In this document: positions 25,926 through 32,742 of the stretch, one piece after another | Numbering within the stretch: the first letter of the stretch is position 1 | Layout: each line of letters starts with the position of its first letter | From: Loktanella sp. | GTDB taxonomy: Bacteria; Pseudomonadota; Alphaproteobacteria; Rhodobacterales; Rhodobacteraceae | Direction of reading: 5' to 3' | Assembly: GCA_020201155.1 (NCBI GenBank) | Contig: JAIVHI010000012.1 | Span: 1-33,498 of the forward strand | DNA length: 33,498 bases | Program-made: the position numbers and the translations under genes | Notes under the pieces: model-generated | Told to the model about the DNA's origin: nothing | Database searches by the model: none | Seen by the model: the letters and a program-made list of their open reading frames with translations, nothing else

Positions 25926-25957
25926 ACAAGGGGCGCGACGAAGGCTGCGCCCCTTGT
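25926..25957 (+). terminator. Intrinsic-terminator-like hairpin after DAHP synthase
   Basis: An 11-base-pair perfect stem, ACAAGGGGCGC (25926-25936) with GCGCCCCTTGT (25947-25957), and a 10-base loop, 22 bases after the aroG stop. No long T-run follows. Because it is symmetrical it could also act on the convergent PAS gene, which ends at 25975. Confidence 0.75.
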
Positions 25958-25981
25958 CGTTCAACCATTGTCGTTCAACCG
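25954..25981 (+). repeat. 14-base tandem duplication at the aroG / PAS-gene junction
   Basis: TTGTCGTTCAACC plus A or G occurs twice in direct tandem (25954-25967 and 25968-25981), with a partial third TTGTCG following. The second copy includes the stop codon of the PAS protein gene, and the first copy overlaps the right arm of the terminator hairpin. It looks like a recent local slippage duplication. Confidence 0.7.
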
Positions 25982-26592
25982 TTGTCGACGACCAGCCGCA
26001 ACTGGGGCCGCCCCATGCGGGACGGGCGGGGCTGGGCCGCGCTGGGGTGCCCCGTCAGGGGCAGAATCTGCGGTTCGCACCGGACTTCGGAATCGCGGTC
26101 CAGATCGAAGCGGACACCCCTCAGCGCTGTCAGCCCGTCGGGCACCAATGCCCCCAGCACGCGGCCCGACCGGCCGTCGAGCGGGGTCATCGGCAGCAGC
26201 AGCAGGCTGGCGCGGGCAGGTTTGCGGATCAGGCGTCGTGTCACCACCAAGGATACCCCGACGATGGCCGGCAGGGTAAAGGCGGCCTCGGCCAGTTCCG
26301 CCACCGTCTCGCGGGAACGGTCCTCGAAAAAGGTCGTCAGCGACAGACCGCGCGGCTCCATCCCCGCGATACCGTGCAATGCCTGGCCTGCCACACGCAT
26401 CCGCGTGGCCCCCGGCGCCGTGCGTTCCAGCATGAAGGTATAGGGCAGGGCCGTGTCCAGTCGTGACGGATCCGCCAGCTCCGCCCGTCCGTTCATGCGG
26501 GCCCAGTCGGTCTCGAGCGCCGACAGGACCGACGCGGCCACGGGGTCTGTTGTCAGGGTGGTGTCCTGCGGGATCATAGGGGCATCGGTCAT
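25975..26592 (-). CDS. PAS-domain protein (PAS_5 type), unknown role
   Basis: A 205-residue soluble protein. Residues about 15-150 fit the PAS_5 family seen in many alphaproteobacteria: a DWARMNGRAELADPSRLD-like opening, LERTAPGATRMRVAGQALHGIAGMEPRGLSL, and LLLPMTPLDGRSGRVLGALVP. There is no output domain, so it is a sensor or binding module of unknown partner. The tail is basic and Pro-rich. The ATG at 26592 is preceded by a modest GAG-rich ribosome-binding site. It is divergent from yicC and converges on aroG across a terminator and a small tandem duplication. Confidence 0.8.
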   Translation of the reverse strand: MTDAPMIPQDTTLTTDPVAASVLSALETDWARMNGRAELADPSRLDTALPYTFMLERTAPGATRMRVAGQALHGIAGMEPRGLSLTTFFEDRSRETVAELAEAAFTLPAIVGVSLVVTRRLIRKPARASLLLLPMTPLDGRSGRVLGALVPDGLTALRGVRFDLDRDSEVRCEPQILPLTGHPSAAQPRPSRMGRPQLRLVVDNG

Positions 26593-26712
26593 AGGGCTCT
26601 CACATGCAAAACTTTCATCTATTTTTAACAGAAGTTGGCGAAGAATTAAGATGCCAAAGTCCTAAGCGGTTAATGCCGCCCTTGCCCCTCGGCGTCGTTT
26701 TGCCATAACTGC

Positions 26713-26729
26713 CCGCGATCATATCGCGG
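26713..26729. promoter_or_regulatory. Inverted repeat upstream of yicC
   Basis: CCGCGAT-CAT-ATCGCGG is a perfect 7-base inverted repeat immediately before the yicC ribosome-binding site (AAGGA, 26730-26734). It may be an operator or a 5'-leader hairpin affecting yicC-gmk translation. Only position and symmetry support this. Confidence 0.4.
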
Positions 26730-26743
26730 AAGGATGACACTGC

Positions 26744-27631
26744 ATGCAGTCGATGACGGCTTACGCCAGCCGTGGCGGAACGGCGAAGGGGCTGTCCTGG
26801 CAGTGGGAAATGCGCAGCGTGAACGCACGCGGACTGGATATTCGCCTGCGTCTGCCCGATGGCATCGACGGCTTGGAAACCACCATTCGCACCATGTTCA
26901 AGGCCGTGCTGAACCGCGGCAACGTGACGGTGTCGCTGCGTCTTGCACGCGAAGACAGCGCATCCAGCCTGCGTCTGGACGAGGCACAGCTTGACCGGGT
27001 TCTCGACGCGCTGGACGTGGTGCAGGACCGAGCGATGTCCAAGGGCGTGACGCTGGGGCAACCCACCGCCGCCGATGTGCTGGCCCACCGCGGCGTGCTG
27101 CTGTCCGATCAGGGCGACACCGACGACACCGGTCTGGCGACGACGTTGACCAGTGATCTGGCCCCGCTGCTGTCCGATTTCACCGCGATGCGCGGGAAAG
27201 AGGGCGCGGCGATGCAACGGGTTCTTGCCGACCAGCTTGACCGCATTTCCGAACTGGTGAAGGACGCAGCGACCATCGCCGCCGACCGTCTGCCCGCGAT
27301 GCGCAAGACGTTGCGGGCGCAATTCGCGCGGGTGTTGGCCGAAACCACCGAAGCGGACGAACAGAGAATTGCCCAAGAGCTCGCGCTGCTGGCCGTCAAG
27401 CAGGATATCACCGAAGAAATCGACCGCCTTGCCGCGCATGTCTCTGCCGCATGGGACCTGATCGAAAGCGACGGGCCGGTCGGGCGCAAGCTGGACTTTC
27501 TGGTGCAGGAGCTGAACCGCGAGGCCAATACGCTCTGCGCCAAGTCGCAGCACGCGCCGCTGACGCAGGTGGGGCTGGACCTCAAGGCCGTGATCGACCA
27601 GATGCGAGAGCAGGTCCAGAATGTGGAGTAA
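26744..27631 (+). CDS. yicC: YicC/YloC family endoribonuclease
   Basis: A 295-residue protein of the YicC family. The N-terminal SMTAYASRGG and EMRSVNARGLDIRLRLP are the family opening. The C-terminal DUF1732-type part has EEIDRLAAHVSAAWDLIESDGPVGRKLDFLVQELNREANTLCAKSQ, with the conserved Glu, Arg, His and Asp residues of this segment present. Characterised relatives are endoribonucleases that affect mRNA and small-RNA turnover. AAGGA lies 9 bases before the ATG. It is followed after 3 bases by gmk, a pairing conserved in many proteobacteria. Confidence 0.93.
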   Translation: MQSMTAYASRGGTAKGLSWQWEMRSVNARGLDIRLRLPDGIDGLETTIRTMFKAVLNRGNVTVSLRLAREDSASSLRLDEAQLDRVLDALDVVQDRAMSKGVTLGQPTAADVLAHRGVLLSDQGDTDDTGLATTLTSDLAPLLSDFTAMRGKEGAAMQRVLADQLDRISELVKDAATIAADRLPAMRKTLRAQFARVLAETTEADEQRIAQELALLAVKQDITEEIDRLAAHVSAAWDLIESDGPVGRKLDFLVQELNREANTLCAKSQHAPLTQVGLDLKAVIDQMREQVQNVE

Positions 27632-27634
27632 GAC

Positions 27635-28273
27635 ATGAGCCGCCGGGGACTTTTGATCGTGCTCTCCTCGCCCTCGGGTGCGGGCAAGACCACGCTGACA
27701 CGCCGCCTGCGGGACTGGGACACGACGCTGCGGTTCTCGGTCTCTGCCACGACCCGCGCGCCCCGTGCCGGTGAAATCGACGGCGAACACTACCATTTCA
27801 TCGACGAGGCCGCATTCAAGCACATGGTCGCCAGCGGCGACATGCTGGAACACGCGCAGGTCTTCGGAAACTACTACGGCAGCCCCGCAGGCCCTGTGCG
27901 TGCGGCGATCGACGGCGGGCGTGACGTTCTGTTCGACATCGACTGGCAGGGGGCGCAGCAGGTGTCGAATTCGTCCCTGCGCGACCACGTCCTGTCGATC
28001 TTCATCCTGCCGCCATCCATCGCGGAACTGCACCGCCGCCTGATCAGCCGGGGGCAGGACGACCCCGATACGATCTCGGGCCGCATGTCGAAAAGCTGGG
28101 ACGAAATCAGCCACTGGGACGGCTACGACTACGTTCTGGTGAACGACGACCTCGACAGCACCGAGGCGCAGTTGAAGACGATCATCACCGCCGAACGGCT
28201 GCGCCGGGCACAACAGCCCGACCTTCTGGATCACGTCCGTGCCTTGCAGGCCGAATACGAGGAGATGTCATGA
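27635..28273 (+). CDS. gmk: Guanylate kinase
   Basis: A 212-residue guanylate kinase that converts GMP to GDP using ATP. Walker A is [11 protein letters not shown] (residues 11-21). The GMP-binding region has [21 protein letters not shown], and the lid region is [24 protein letters not shown] and [10 protein letters not shown] are also classical. Length is normal. It begins 3 bases after the yicC stop, with GGAGTA at the end of yicC as ribosome-binding site, and its own stop overlaps the next gene's ATG by four bases. Confidence 0.96.
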   Translation: MSRRGLLIVLSSPSGAGKTTLTRRLRDWDTTLRFSVSATTRAPRAGEIDGEHYHFIDEAAFKHMVASGDMLEHAQVFGNYYGSPAGPVRAAIDGGRDVLFDIDWQGAQQVSNSSLRDHVLSIFILPPSIAELHRRLISRGQDDPDTISGRMSKSWDEISHWDGYDYVLVNDDLDSTEAQLKTIITAERLRRAQQPDLLDHVRALQAEYEEMS

Positions 28274-28791
28274 CACTCTACGCACTCGATCAGATTTCCC
28301 CCACGGTCGCTGACAGCGCGTGGATCGCGCCCTGTTGCCACGTGATCGGCAAGGTGACCGTGGCCGACCGCGCCTCGGTCTGGTTCTGCACCACGATCCG
28401 GGGCGACAACGAGATGATCACCCTTGGCGAAGGATCGAACGTGCAGGAAAACTGCGTCCTGCACACCGACATGGGCTTTCCGCTGACCATCGGCGCGGGG
28501 TGCACCATCGGTCACAAGGCGATGCTGCACGGCTGCACGATCGGCGAAAACAGCCTGATCGGGATGGGGGCTGTCGTCCTGAACGGGGCGGTCATCGGGC
28601 GCGACTGCCTGATCGGGGCAGGGGCGCTGATCCCGGAAGGCAAGGTGATCCCCGATGGATCGCTTGTCATGGGCATGCCCGGCAAGGTCATCCGCGCGCT
28701 GGATGCAGAGGCGATTGAAAGGCTGCGCGCCTCGGCGCGGCACTATCAGGAGAACGCCGCGCGGTTCGCGAAAGATCTGCGGCCGCTCTAG
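28270..28791 (+). CDS. Gamma-carbonic-anhydrase-like hexapeptide-repeat protein
   Basis: A 173-residue left-handed beta-helix protein of the YrdA/gamma-carbonic anhydrase class. Hexapeptide repeats run through about residues 17-145 (for example [50 protein letters not shown]). The three metal-binding histidines are in place: His65 (VLHTD), His82 and His87 (GHKAMLHG). Active-site residues Arg44 and Asp46 (RGDN) are also visible. Trimeric relatives bind zinc or iron; carbonic anhydrase activity varies. The ATG overlaps the gmk stop by four bases. Its TAG overlaps that of the convergent small gene (CTAG). Confidence 0.92.
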   Translation: MTLYALDQISPTVADSAWIAPCCHVIGKVTVADRASVWFCTTIRGDNEMITLGEGSNVQENCVLHTDMGFPLTIGAGCTIGHKAMLHGCTIGENSLIGMGAVVLNGAVIGRDCLIGAGALIPEGKVIPDGSLVMGMPGKVIRALDAEAIERLRASARHYQENAARFAKDLRPL

Positions 28792-29174
28792 CTGGCCTGC
28801 GCGACCCGCCCGCGCACGACCTGCACGTCCAGTTGCGGGGCGGCATGGCGCAGGTCCCGCGTCACCAGCGCCGGGTCCGGGACGTGGTTGCAAACCACCA
28901 GATAGCGCCCTTGAAACGAAAGCCTGCCAAGCAACAATGCAAGTTCGAGCGCATCGGCACTTCGATTGAAGAGCGGCGAAATGATGATGTCCGGCTGCCG
29001 GCTGAACAAAAGGCTCGCGTCTAGCTCGCTCACCTCGTGAAAATAGATGCCATCACACGCGGGTGTCGGCTGGTTCCAATCGCTCAGGTCCCCTAGAACG
29101 ATCATGCAGGGATATGTCCCTGCGCGGGAGATGGGCCAACCGTCGCCGGCATCAGGAGGGGCATTGTTGAACAT
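28788..29174 (-). CDS. Small conserved protein of unknown function (128 aa)
   Basis: No named domain. The central part, [34 protein letters not shown] followed by [22 protein letters not shown], resembles a response-regulator-like or Rossmann-like alpha/beta pattern that I associate with uncharacterised roseobacter proteins. It appears soluble and has no signal peptide. The ATG at 29174 lacks a clear ribosome-binding site; an internal ATG at 29105 (MIVLGDL) is an alternative, and would place a hairpin (29106-29123) immediately upstream. Its stop codon shares the palindrome CTAG with the convergent carbonic-anhydrase-like gene. It is divergent from phoR. Confidence 0.65.
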   Translation of the reverse strand: MFNNAPPDAGDGWPISRAGTYPCMIVLGDLSDWNQPTPACDGIYFHEVSELDASLLFSRQPDIIISPLFNRSADALELALLLGRLSFQGRYLVVCNHVPDPALVTRDLRHAAPQLDVQVVRGRVAQAS

Positions 29175-29290
29175 CGCGTGGGGATATGCCTCTTGTTCAG
29201 TGACGCCATGGGCGGGAAAGCAAAGATGAACCGAATCGAGATCAGCAACGATTGCGATCGCGCATGGGTTTGTACGATAATGGACAGTCG

Positions 29291-30163
29291 ATGACCGATC
29301 AACTGATCAAATTTATCGAGCATTTGCCACTTCCCGTCGTGCTGATCGGCGAAGACCGGCGGATCATCGCGTCGAATGCCACGATGCGGACCGTTCTGGG
29401 CGAGGACTGGCAGGGGCGGCATTTCATCACCGCCCTGAGACAACCCTTGCTGATCGAGGCGGTCGAGACGGCGCTGGTTACGGGTGCGGCGCAGCGCACC
29501 GTCTTTCTGGACCGCGACGGCGGGCGCGACCGCACCTTCAGCGTCGCCGTCTCGACCGAACCGGGCTACGTGGCCCGTGACCGCTTCCTGTCGATTATGG
29601 CCCGCGAGGCGGATCGGATGACGCGGCTGGTCGACGATCTTCTGTCGCTCAGCCGGGTCGAGGAAACGTCACGGATGCGACCGCAGGATCCCGTCGATCT
29701 GGCCGCATTGGTCGACTCCGCCCTGGTCGAAACCGGCCCTGTGATCGACACGGTCAAGGCACGGCTCAGCGTGTCGTTGACCAAGGGCACGATCGTTCCG
29801 GGCGACGCCGGGCAGTTGCGCCAGGTGATCGGCAACCTGATCGAGAACGCGGTCAAATACGGCCCCGAAGGTGGCACCATCACGATAACCCTGTCCGATA
29901 TCGGCCCGCAGCCAAGGCTGAGGGCGGATGGGGTGGCTCTGACCGTGCACAACGAAGGCGAAGGAATCGCGGAACATCATCTGCCGCGACTGACCGAACG
30001 CTTCTACCGCGTCGACAATCACCGCAGCCGCGCAAGGGGCGGCACCGGTCTGGGCCTGTCCATCGTCAAGCATATCATCACCCGCCATCGTGGCAGGCTG
30101 GAAATCGACAGCGCGCCGGGGCAGGGGGTCACCGTGCGGATCATCCTGCCCGTTCAAACCTGA
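29291..30163 (+). CDS. phoR: Phosphate-regulon sensor kinase PhoR lacking its phosphoacceptor histidine segment (in-frame deletion)
   Basis: A 290-residue PhoR-like protein. A PAS domain occupies residues about 8-90 (LPLPVVLIGEDRRIIASNATMRTVLG). The kinase part has DRFLSIMAREADRMTRLVDDLLSLSRVE, the second dimerisation helix, then N box NLIENAVKYG and ATP-lid motifs NEGEGI and GTGLGLSIVKHI. The first helix, with the invariant SHELRTPL-type phosphoacceptor His, is missing. FSVAVSTEPGY jumps into VARDRFL at residues about 88-95 (near base 29560), so roughly 50-60 residues are gone in frame. It should bind ATP but cannot autophosphorylate in the normal way. I chose ATG 29291; ATG 29264 and TTG 29252 are alternatives. 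Position before a Pho box and pstB-phoU-phoB fixes the identity. Confidence 0.85.
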   Translation: MTDQLIKFIEHLPLPVVLIGEDRRIIASNATMRTVLGEDWQGRHFITALRQPLLIEAVETALVTGAAQRTVFLDRDGGRDRTFSVAVSTEPGYVARDRFLSIMAREADRMTRLVDDLLSLSRVEETSRMRPQDPVDLAALVDSALVETGPVIDTVKARLSVSLTKGTIVPGDAGQLRQVIGNLIENAVKYGPEGGTITITLSDIGPQPRLRADGVALTVHNEGEGIAEHHLPRLTERFYRVDNHRSRARGGTGLGLSIVKHIITRHRGRLEIDSAPGQGVTVRIILPVQT

Positions 30164-30169
30164 CCCCGG

Positions 30170-30198
30170 CGTCACAAAACCTTAACCCCGCCGTCACA
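30170..30198 (+). promoter_or_regulatory. Pho box (PhoB-binding site) downstream of phoR
   Basis: Three 7-base units spaced exactly 11 bases apart: CGTCACA (30170-30176), CTTAACC (30181-30187) and CGTCACA (30192-30198), with 4-base spacers. This matches the direct-repeat layout recognised by PhoB dimers. In roseobacters such a site lies between phoR and pstS and drives the pst operon. Here the next recognisable gene is pstB, about 295 bases downstream. Confidence 0.75.
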
Positions 30199-30206
30199 GC
30201 AGCGTT

Positions 30207-30492
30207 TTGCGGAGGCTCTATCTGGGGTGCTACGGTTGGTGTGTCCCTGTCCCGGCAATGAAAGGCAACTTGGGTGGCGAATGTGGAGAATGCGACCGTC
30301 GGTGCAGAGATCTTCGTCGCAGCCCCACAGCATCCGATCTCTTCCCAAAAGTCGGCCGCGAGAGCTTTGCCAATCCGGCCTTTAACCGCACCGATTGCAG
30401 TGGCATGATTGACGGGCCGCTCAAGCTGGGCGTCGCACTGATGTGTTCACCGGTGCGGGGTCAGTTTCAATACCGCAAGTAAAGGGGTCAGA
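30207..30492. other. Non-coding, repeat-like stretch where pstS, pstC and pstA would be expected
   Basis: This 286-base stretch separates the Pho box from pstB. It has open frames on both strands (a 91-codon plus frame and a 64-codon minus frame), but neither shows a domain, signal peptide or ribosome-binding site, and their composition (Cys/Arg-rich, Pro/Ser/His-rich) is unlike the neighbours. No trace of PstS, PstC or PstA coding is recognisable in any frame. The sequence has the feel of a dispersed intergenic repeat of Rhodobacteraceae, which I cannot verify here. An AAGGGG ribosome-binding site for pstB lies at its right end. Confidence 0.55.
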
Positions 30493-31281
30493 ATGGACGA
30501 TTTGCACCGTACGGACCAAGCGACGGACACCAAGATCACGGCACGTGGCGTGCAGGTGTTCTACGGCGACACCCATGCCATCAAGGACGTCGACGTCGAC
30601 ATCGCCGACAAGATGGTCACCGCCTTTATCGGGCCGTCCGGCTGCGGCAAGTCGACGTTCCTGCGCTGTCTCAACCGGATGAACGACACCATCGCCATTG
30701 CCCGCGTGACGGGCGATATCCGCATCGACGGGGCGGATATCTATGACCCAAAGATCGACCCGGTGCAGTTGCGCGCCATGGTCGGTATGGTGTTCCAGAA
30801 ACCGAACCCTTTTCCCAAGTCGATATATGACAATGTGGCCTACGGGCCCAAGATCCACGGGCTGGCGAAGAGCAAGGCGGACCTAGATGAAATCGTTGAG
30901 AAAGCCCTGCGGCGCGGTGCGATCTGGGACGAGGTCAAGGACCGGCTGGACGCACCGGGCACCGGGCTTTCGGGCGGTCAACAACAACGCCTGTGCATCG
31001 CCCGCGCAGTGGCGACAGAGCCCGAGGTCCTGCTGATGGACGAGCCTTGCTCGGCCCTTGATCCCATCGCCACGGCACAGGTCGAAGAGCTGATCGACGA
31101 TCTGCGCAAACGCTATTCAGTGGTGATCGTGACCCATTCGATGCAGCAGGCCGCCCGCGTCAGCCAAAAGACCGCCTTTTTCCACCTTGGCAACCTTGTG
31201 GAGTTCGGCGCGACCGACAAGATATTCACAAATCCAGAAGACCCGCGCACCGAGAGCTACATCTCGGGTCGCATAGGGTGA
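30493..31281 (+). CDS. pstB: Phosphate ABC transporter ATPase PstB
   Basis: A 262-residue PstB, full length. Walker A is GPSGCGKST (residues 47-55), then the PstB-typical [32 protein letters not shown], signature [14 protein letters not shown], Walker [13 protein letters not shown], and switch His in [14 protein letters not shown]. It powers the PstCA phosphate permease and relays status to PhoR through PhoU. AAGGGG precedes the ATG at 30493. The oddity is the context: its partners PstS, PstC and PstA are not encoded upstream, where they usually lie, so either they are elsewhere in the genome or this ATPase is orphaned. Confidence 0.96.
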   Translation: MDDLHRTDQATDTKITARGVQVFYGDTHAIKDVDVDIADKMVTAFIGPSGCGKSTFLRCLNRMNDTIAIARVTGDIRIDGADIYDPKIDPVQLRAMVGMVFQKPNPFPKSIYDNVAYGPKIHGLAKSKADLDEIVEKALRRGAIWDEVKDRLDAPGTGLSGGQQQRLCIARAVATEPEVLLMDEPCSALDPIATAQVEELIDDLRKRYSVVIVTHSMQQAARVSQKTAFFHLGNLVEFGATDKIFTNPEDPRTESYISGRIG

Positions 31282-31295
31282 GGAGGCCCGCATAA

Positions 31296-32009
31296 ATGAC
31301 TGAGCAACAACATATTTCTTCCGCCTATGACCGCGACCTCGAATCCATCGTCACGATGATCGTCCGCATGGGTGGAATGGTCGAAGACGCGATTTTGCAA
31401 TCGTCCGACGCACTTGCGAACCGTGACGTGGAACTGGCCGAGAAGGTCAGGGCGGGTGACAAGCAGATCGACGCACTCGAAGAGCAGATCAACGAGGAAG
31501 CGGCCCGTATCATCGCCCTGCGCGCGCCGGTGTCCAAGGACCTGCGGTCGATCCTGACGGTCCTGCGCATCGCAGGCGCGCTCGAGCGGATCGGGGATTA
31601 CGCCAAGAACATCGCCAAGCGCACCTCGGCACTGGTCGAGATGGGGGCGATCAGCGGCACCGACGCATCGCTCAAGCGCATGGCGCGGTCGGTGCAGGAG
31701 ATGATGAAGGACACGCTGGACAGCTACATCAAGCACGACGCGGAACTTGCTGAAGACGTGAGACAACGCGACCACGACGTAGACCAGATGTACAATGCGC
31801 TGTTCCGCGAATTCCTGACCTTCATGATGGAAGATCCGCGTCAGATCACCGCCTGTATGCACCTGCATTTCGTCGCCAAGAACATCGAGCGCATGGGCGA
31901 TCTGACCACCAACATGGCCGAACAGGTCATCTACCTCGTCACCGGTGAAATGCCGGACGAGGACCGCCCGAAAGGCGACAAGACCTCTTACATGAGCGAG
32001 CTGAACTGA
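31296..32009 (+). CDS. phoU: Phosphate signalling regulator PhoU
   Basis: A 237-residue, all-helical protein with the two PhoU repeats. Family marks are MGGMVEDAI near the start, DLRSILTVLRIAGALERIGDYAKNIAKR ending the first repeat, and HLHFVAKNIERMGDLTTNMAEQV ending the second. The E-R-x-G-D metal-cluster motif is present in both. PhoU links PstB to PhoR and keeps the Pho regulon off when phosphate is plentiful. GAGGAG lies upstream of the ATG at 31296, 14 bases after pstB, and phoB follows after 4 bases. The gene looks intact despite the damaged phoR. Confidence 0.96.
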   Translation: MTEQQHISSAYDRDLESIVTMIVRMGGMVEDAILQSSDALANRDVELAEKVRAGDKQIDALEEQINEEAARIIALRAPVSKDLRSILTVLRIAGALERIGDYAKNIAKRTSALVEMGAISGTDASLKRMARSVQEMMKDTLDSYIKHDAELAEDVRQRDHDVDQMYNALFREFLTFMMEDPRQITACMHLHFVAKNIERMGDLTTNMAEQVIYLVTGEMPDEDRPKGDKTSYMSELN

Positions 32010-32013
32010 CACC

Positions 32014-32703
32014 ATGTCCCTGCCGCAGCCTCATGTCCTGATCGTGGAAGACGAAGCTTCTCAGCGCGAGGTGCTGGTCTACAACCTCACTGCCGAAGGG
32101 TTCCGCACGACCGCAGCCATGGACGGAGAAGAGGGGCTTTTGATGGTGGCCGAGGAAAAGCCCGATGTGGTCGTGCTGGACTGGATGCTGCCGCGTCTGA
32201 GCGGGATCGAGGTCTGCCGCCGGTTGAAAATCAACCCGGCCACCCGCGAGATACCGATCATCATGCTGTCGGCCCGATCCGAGGAGGTGGACAAGGTGCG
32301 CGGCCTCGAGACGGGCGCGGATGACTACATGGTCAAACCCTATTCGATCAGCGAACTCATGGCGCGGGTCCGCACGCAGCTGCGTCGCGTGCGCCCCTCG
32401 AGCATCGGCGAGATGCTGACCTTCGAGGACATCGCGCTCGATAGCGAAACCCATCGGGTCACCCGGGCCGGACAGCCGCTCAAACTAGGGCCGACCGAAT
32501 TCCGGCTGCTTTCGACCTTCATGGAACGGCCCGGTCGCGTCTGGTCGCGCGACCAGCTTCTCGACCTTGTCTGGGGCCGTGATGTCTATGTCGATACCCG
32601 CACGGTCGATGTCCACGTGGGCCGACTTCGTAAGGCCCTGACGGCTGCCGGTGGCGAAGATCCGGTGCGAACGGTACGCGGTGCGGGCTATGCGCTCGGC
32701 TAG
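32014..32703 (+). CDS. phoB: Phosphate regulon response regulator PhoB
   Basis: A 229-residue OmpR/PhoB-type regulator. The receiver has acidic Glu12/Asp13, the phosphorylatable Asp56 (VVLDWMLPRLSG), and the Lys of MVKPYS. The C-terminal winged helix has TEFRLLSTFMERPGRVWSRDQLLDLVWG and VDTRTVDVHVGRLRKAL with the RTVRGAGYAL ending. It binds Pho boxes such as the one at 30170. It is intact, but its cognate kinase in this window lacks the phosphoacceptor segment, so it may depend on another kinase or stay unphosphorylated (inference). Confidence 0.96.
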   Translation: MSLPQPHVLIVEDEASQREVLVYNLTAEGFRTTAAMDGEEGLLMVAEEKPDVVVLDWMLPRLSGIEVCRRLKINPATREIPIIMLSARSEEVDKVRGLETGADDYMVKPYSISELMARVRTQLRRVRPSSIGEMLTFEDIALDSETHRVTRAGQPLKLGPTEFRLLSTFMERPGRVWSRDQLLDLVWGRDVYVDTRTVDVHVGRLRKALTAAGGEDPVRTVRGAGYALG

Positions 32704-32742
32704 GGGATAGACAGCCCGATGACGTCGGGGCAGGGTGGCGCA

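Noticed and set aside
30230-30424. A 64-codon minus-strand open frame between phoR and pstB
   Set aside because: Low-complexity Arg/Ser/His/Pro-rich translation without start signals; probably chance in GC-rich DNA.
30207-30482. A 91-codon plus-strand open frame between phoR and pstB
   Set aside because: No ribosome-binding site, domain or signal peptide, and a Cys/Arg-rich translation with no resemblance to Pst proteins. Treated as non-coding filler.
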